Assembly (NCBI GenBank): GCA_902538695.1
Contig: CACBGC010000032.1
Span: 1 to 9,297, forward strand
Reading direction: 5' to 3'
From: an uncultured Synechococcaceae cyanobacterium
GTDB lineage: Bacteria > Cyanobacteriota > Cyanobacteriia > PCC-6307 > Cyanobiaceae
DNA length: 9,297 nucleotides
The notes below the pieces were generated by a model. That model was not told the origin of the DNA. It worked only from the letters and a program-made list of their open reading frames with translations, and did not search any database. The position numbers and the translations under genes are program-made. Positions 6,613 through 9,297 of this stretch are shown piece by piece. How positions within the stretch are numbered: the stretch's first letter is position 1; the number at the start of each line of letters is the position of its first letter.

Positions 6613-7395
6613 TTAAGAGCAAATAAGATTCCATTGTCTCGAGATTGTTTTGCTCCTTCTCCAGGAATGAAATTCATTATTGAATTTGTATGTGCATAAA
6701 TTTGAGATGTCTATGTTTGTATGAGGGATGTTCTCATTTAAAAGTTGTCTATAGGCAGATCTTTTTAGATCAAGTTGATTTAAGCTTTGCCTTCTTAAGT
6801 GATTTGAATAACTAAAGCAAAGATCTTTTTTTGTTTTAGTCAATTTGATAGTTAAGTTTTTGTTTTCGGCCTTTCTATAAAATTCTTTGAGTGTCATTTT
6901 ATCAACTAGATAATGTTCCTTAGAAATTGCTGGTCCTATTGCAACAAGAAAGTCATCTCTAGATGTCCCAAAAGTATCGAAAATTTTTATAAGATTTTTT
7001 ATTATTTTTTTTTCTAAACCTTTTCTTCCACAATGTAAGGTTGCTACATTTCTTGTCTTTTTATCTGCAAAAAATATTGGCATACAATCAGCTGTGTAAA
7101 CCCATAGGTTTTGACTACATTTATTGCTAACAAGACCATCTGCATCAGTCTTAGTTCCTTTTTGCGAATGAGATCCAAACACTATCACATTACTGTGAAT
7201 TTGATTGGAAACACAATTTATGGAATTTGCATTAAAGTGATTCCCTAATAATTGAAGATATTTATCAGAGCAAGATTTCGTGAAGTATGCATGTTTGAAA
7301 TTATTTTGACTAAGAATAGGTGATGAATAATACTCAAATTTTTTGTTTTGAATATGAATTTCATCTTTTGAGAAATATATTTCTTTGTAAGGAAT
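6613..7395 (-). CDS. pgeF: Multicopper-oxidase-like / purine nucleoside phosphorylase family protein (YfiH/PgeF), probable ATT start
   Basis: This is a YfiH/DUF152 protein. Characterised relatives are metal-containing purine nucleoside phosphorylase/adenosine deaminase-like enzymes, and the E. coli member edits peptidoglycan precursors. Read from 7395, the product has 260 residues, a normal family length. Landmarks are HAYFTKSCSD (35-44, for the HGFFTRxGGVS motif), NQIHSN (64-69, H67), TADC (101-104, C104), LHCGRKG (H121), AIGPAIS, and the C-terminal CTYKFNNEFHSWRRSKTISRQW. H67, C104 and H121 match the spacing of the three metal ligands H71/C107/H124 of E. coli YfiH. The first conventional start is GTG at 7188, which would remove 69 residues including H67. 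The extension has no stop and no ATG, GTG or TTG, but ATT at 7395 is preceded by TAGGAG. The gene lies 22 bp after tab2 and is probably in its operon. Coding extent is well supported; the exact start is less certain. Confidence 0.82.
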   Translation of the reverse strand: MPYKEIYFSKDEIHIQNKKFEYYSSPILSQNNFKHAYFTKSCSDKYLQLLGNHFNANSINCVSNQIHSNVIVFGSHSQKGTKTDADGLVSNKCSQNLWVYTADCMPIFFADKKTRNVATLHCGRKGLEKKIIKNLIKIFDTFGTSRDDFLVAIGPAISKEHYLVDKMTLKEFYRKAENKNLTIKLTKTKKDLCFSYSNHLRRQSLNQLDLKRSAYRQLLNENIPHTNIDISNLCTYKFNNEFHSWRRSKTISRQWNLICS

Positions 7396-7403
7396 AGTTC
7401 CCG

Positions 7404-7409
7404 CTCCTA
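7404..7409 (-). promoter_or_regulatory. Shine-Dalgarno supporting the ATT start of pgeF
   Basis: TAGGAG on the minus strand (7409-7404) lies 8 nt upstream of the ATT codon at 7395-7393, within the 22-bp gap after the tab2 stop codon. It is one of the best Shine-Dalgarno matches in the window and is correctly spaced for initiation at ATT. No ATG, GTG or TTG in the right frame lies nearby. Confidence 0.6.
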
Positions 7410-7417
7410 AAGTGAAT

Positions 7418-8323
7418 TTATGAAATTAATTCAATATCCCTTAAGATCCAGAATCCTGCAAATTTTTCGATATACGGCGTTGACTGAATCGAAATAAATT
7501 GATAACCAAAAGAATTTTTTTTATTCTCTAAAAACTTTGTATTCAAAATGTTTGCATCTTTTTCTGGCAAATCAGTTACCAGCCACTTATCATCTTCAGA
7601 AGCTTCAAGTATGAGTTGGTTCTTATTTACGACTAACTTAATAGGTTCTAAGCAACTAAACCATGCAGAAAGTGCCAAAGATCTATCTTTGCTAAAAAGT
7701 CTTAATCCTGGGACTAAGTAATTATCATCTAAATCTTGCTGAATTGGGAAAATATCTCCAAATTCCATAGGCCAATTTTCTGCTGATTTTAATTCGTCAA
7801 TTGTTATTTCAGAGATAGTTAAAGCATCGCCCCTTACTGCTTCTGGTAGAGGTGTAGGAGAATTTTCCATTTTAGAAGTAAAAGTAGGAGCTAATACACC
7901 TCTTACATAACCTTTTTCCTTTGGATAAATCTCTTTTTCAAGGAATGCGATTCTATCCAATAAATTGTAAGTTCTCCTACTTACAAGAGCCTCAATACTT
8001 ACGGCCTCGAGAGATTTCTTAATGATCGATTTCATTGACGACCTCCAGAATCGAACTATAGAAGGTTTCTCCCACCCTTGTTTTTTTGCTTCACTTATTG
8101 CTTCATTTAGTGCCTTTGTAAGCCACACTGAATTAACTTCATTAGCAGGGCACTTTTTATTCCAAAGAAAAACATCTTCTGTCTTATAACTTTTTGTAGA
8201 GCAAATAATTAATTCCCACCTTTTTTTCCCATTTGATTCAATAATTGGCCTTGAGTAAAAGTCTAATTCCCAATCTGAAATTTTTAATTTAAGACTTGAC
8301 TCCATTTTTTTATTAATGTTCAT
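7418..8323 (-). CDS. Tab2/Atab2 family RNA-binding protein (DUF1092)
   Basis: Tab2 in Chlamydomonas and Atab2 in Arabidopsis are chloroplast RNA-binding proteins needed for translation of photosystem I (and in plants II) reaction-centre mRNAs. Cyanobacterial homologues are widespread and presumed to help photosystem assembly in the cytoplasm. The 301-residue product has the family signatures WELDFYSRPI (18-27) with KKRWELIICST (33-43), the VNSVWLTKAL segment (63-72), PSIVRFWRSSM (87-97), ALVSRRTYNLL (112-122), EIYPKEKGY (131-139), RGDALTISEI (164-173) and the C-terminal WFSCLEPIKL (221-230). The start ATG overlaps the stop of the upstream S1-domain gene as ATGA, so translation is probably coupled. 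A second in-frame ATG at codon 7 is possible but would not keep this overlap. pgeF follows 22 bp downstream. The molecular role in this organism is inferred from the family. Confidence 0.93.
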   Translation of the reverse strand: MNINKKMESSLKLKISDWELDFYSRPIIESNGKKRWELIICSTKSYKTEDVFLWNKKCPANEVNSVWLTKALNEAISEAKKQGWEKPSIVRFWRSSMKSIIKKSLEAVSIEALVSRRTYNLLDRIAFLEKEIYPKEKGYVRGVLAPTFTSKMENSPTPLPEAVRGDALTISEITIDELKSAENWPMEFGDIFPIQQDLDDNYLVPGLRLFSKDRSLALSAWFSCLEPIKLVVNKNQLILEASEDDKWLVTDLPEKDANILNTKFLENKKNSFGYQFISIQSTPYIEKFAGFWILRDIELIS

Positions 8324-9297
8324 TTATCTTTTTCTTTTTTATTAAAGAGTGCTCTAGTTTTTAGTGCTCTCTCTGTGGCTTCTTGCATTACTTTTTGCTT
8401 ATCAATAATTAATTCTCCCGCAGAGTTTTCTAGGAGTGCTGTATTGAGACCAATACGACCTTTTTCGAGGTCTATTTCAGATATTAAAGCTTTTATCATT
8501 TCCCCTTCTCTAAAAACCTCTCTTAAAGAGCGAATCGATCCATTTGTTAGTGAGGATTGATGAAGAAGTCCACTAGCTCCACCTAAATCTATAAAGAAGC
8601 CATATGGTTTAACTGCTAAAACTTCTCCTTCAATTAATTGACCTAATTCTAAACTTGTAAGTTTAGATACTAATGATGCTTTCTTTTCAGAGAGAACTAA
8701 TTTTCTGGATTCTGGATTCACCTCAAGAAACGCTACTTTTAGAGTTTTGCTAATAAAAGATTGATAATCTTGACCATCTTCAAGTTGGGATCTTGGGATG
8801 AATCCTCGTAATCCATCTACATCGCAGGTAAGCCCACCTCTGTTAAATCCATTAATTAAAACGTTAATTAATTCTCCATTTTTTGCGGAACTTGTTACTT
8901 TCTCCCAACTTTGCCTGAGAATTAGTGCCCGAGCGCTCACTGTTACCATCCCATCAGCATTTTGTTCTTTGATGACCAAAACTTCCATTTCAAGGCCTAT
9001 AGAAAACTTTTCTTTGAAGTTAGTTATGACACCCAAACCACATTCTTTTTTGGGCATATATCCAGGTGCTTTTCCGCCAATATCAACATATAGTCCATCA
9101 CTTTCGATGGCTATAACCTTCCCTGAAATTGTTTCTCCAGTAGCCCCAATTGGCTCATTTGCATTTAAAGCCTCCAAAAAAGCACTTTCATCAAAATCGA
9201 ATTCATCAACTGTTCTTTCTAATTGAAAATCTGAGTTTTGCTTAGAAAAATTAAGAGGTCTATTTAAATCTTTTTGAGTTAAATCTTGTTGAGAAAT
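8320..9297 (-). CDS. rps1b: S1-domain RNA-binding protein, cyanobacterial Rps1b type (5' end cut by window edge)
   Basis: The open frame runs to the right edge without a stop, giving 325 visible residues. Three S1/OB RNA-binding repeats lie at about residues 54-125 (GETISGKVIAIESDGLYVD with IGGKAPGYMP), 138-207 (GELINVLINGFNRGGLTCDV then GLRGFIPRS) and 218-286 (GQLIEGEVLAVKPYGFFIDL then SGLLHQSSL). A lysine-rich tail ends KKEKDK. Cyanobacteria carry two S1-like proteins; the domain order and the acidic lead-in EFDFDESAFLEAL fit the second one, Rps1b, rather than the main ribosomal S1. It probably binds mRNA in translation. The first in-window conventional start is TTG at 9177, but the 40 residues upstream of it read as ordinary protein, so the true start is probably beyond the edge. 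The stop overlaps the tab2 start by 4 bp. Confidence 0.88.
   Translation of the reverse strand: MSQQDLTQKDLNRPLNFSKQNSDFQLERTVDEFDFDESAFLEALNANEPIGATGETISGKVIAIESDGLYVDIGGKAPGYMPKKECGLGVITNFKEKFSIGLEMEVLVIKEQNADGMVTVSARALILRQSWEKVTSSAKNGELINVLINGFNRGGLTCDVDGLRGFIPRSQLEDGQDYQSFISKTLKVAFLEVNPESRKLVLSEKKASLVSKLTSLELGQLIEGEVLAVKPYGFFIDLGGASGLLHQSSLTNGSIRSLREVFREGEMIKALISEIDLEKGRIGLNTALLENSAGELIIDKQKVMQEATERALKTRALFNKKEKDK

Noticed and set aside
7186..7188. GTG as the start of the pgeF-family gene
   Set aside because: It would delete the NQIHSN metal-ligand histidine and the HAYFTK motif and leave only 191 residues in a family of about 240-280.
9175..9177. TTG as the start of the S1-domain gene
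   Set aside because: The frame continues upstream to the window edge with protein-like acidic sequence (EFDFDESAF) directly before it, so the gene is more likely cut by the edge.
8798..9226. 142-codon plus-strand open frame
   Set aside because: It is antisense to the S1-domain gene, whose three S1 repeats account for the coding signal there.
1..9297. CRISPR array, tRNA or rRNA genes, insertion sequences, or a defence system
   Set aside because: No regularly spaced repeats, cloverleaf-like segments, transposase motifs or defence-type domains were found; nearly all sequence is accounted for by housekeeping genes.

Overview
The window looks like core chromosome of a high-light-type Prochlorococcus, or a very close marine picocyanobacterium. 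The DNA is strongly AT-rich. It carries a ferrochelatase with a chlorophyll-binding C-terminal helix, a Tab2/Atab2-type photosystem translation factor, a second S1-domain protein of the cyanobacterial Rps1b type, and very compact spacing. The organism assignment is inference from gene content and base composition.

Layout. Positions 1-3047 are all minus strand. Read in the direction of transcription, they hold a tyrosine-recombinase/integrase gene (3047-1878), cobO (1843-1151), pyrH (1023-319) and the start of frr (297 to beyond the left edge). PyrH and Frr are the usual UMP kinase/ribosome-recycling pair. A 65-bp divergent region then leads to plus-strand hemH (3113-4288), ilvB (4425-6188) and a small secreted-protein gene (6256-6606). 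From the right edge, a minus-strand cluster runs inward: an S1-domain gene cut by the edge, tab2 overlapping it by 4 bp (ATGA), and pgeF (yfiH family). pgeF ends 6 bp from the convergent small gene.

Functions. The genes are mostly housekeeping: pyrimidine nucleotides (PyrH), ribosome recycling (Frr), corrinoid adenosylation (CobO), heme (HemH), branched-chain amino acids (IlvB) and translation or photosystem assembly (S1-type protein, Tab2). I see no defence system, CRISPR array, tRNA/rRNA gene, transposon or prophage module. The lone integrase has no visible att repeats or mobile cargo and looks like a resident gene.

The most useful result is a gene-model correction. The pgeF-family gene is open for 69 codons upstream of its first conventional start (a GTG at 7188). 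Those codons encode the family's N-terminal region, including the first metal-ligand histidine. No ATG, GTG or TTG exists in that extension. An ATT codon at 7395-7393 lies 8 nt after a good Shine-Dalgarno sequence (TAGGAG), so initiation at ATT is the best reading. Other points worth a second look are the integrase's His-to-Tyr change in the HxxR box, a staphylococcal-nuclease-like small protein that has lost its catalytic residues, a possibly leaderless pyrH transcript, and inverted repeats flanking ilvB.
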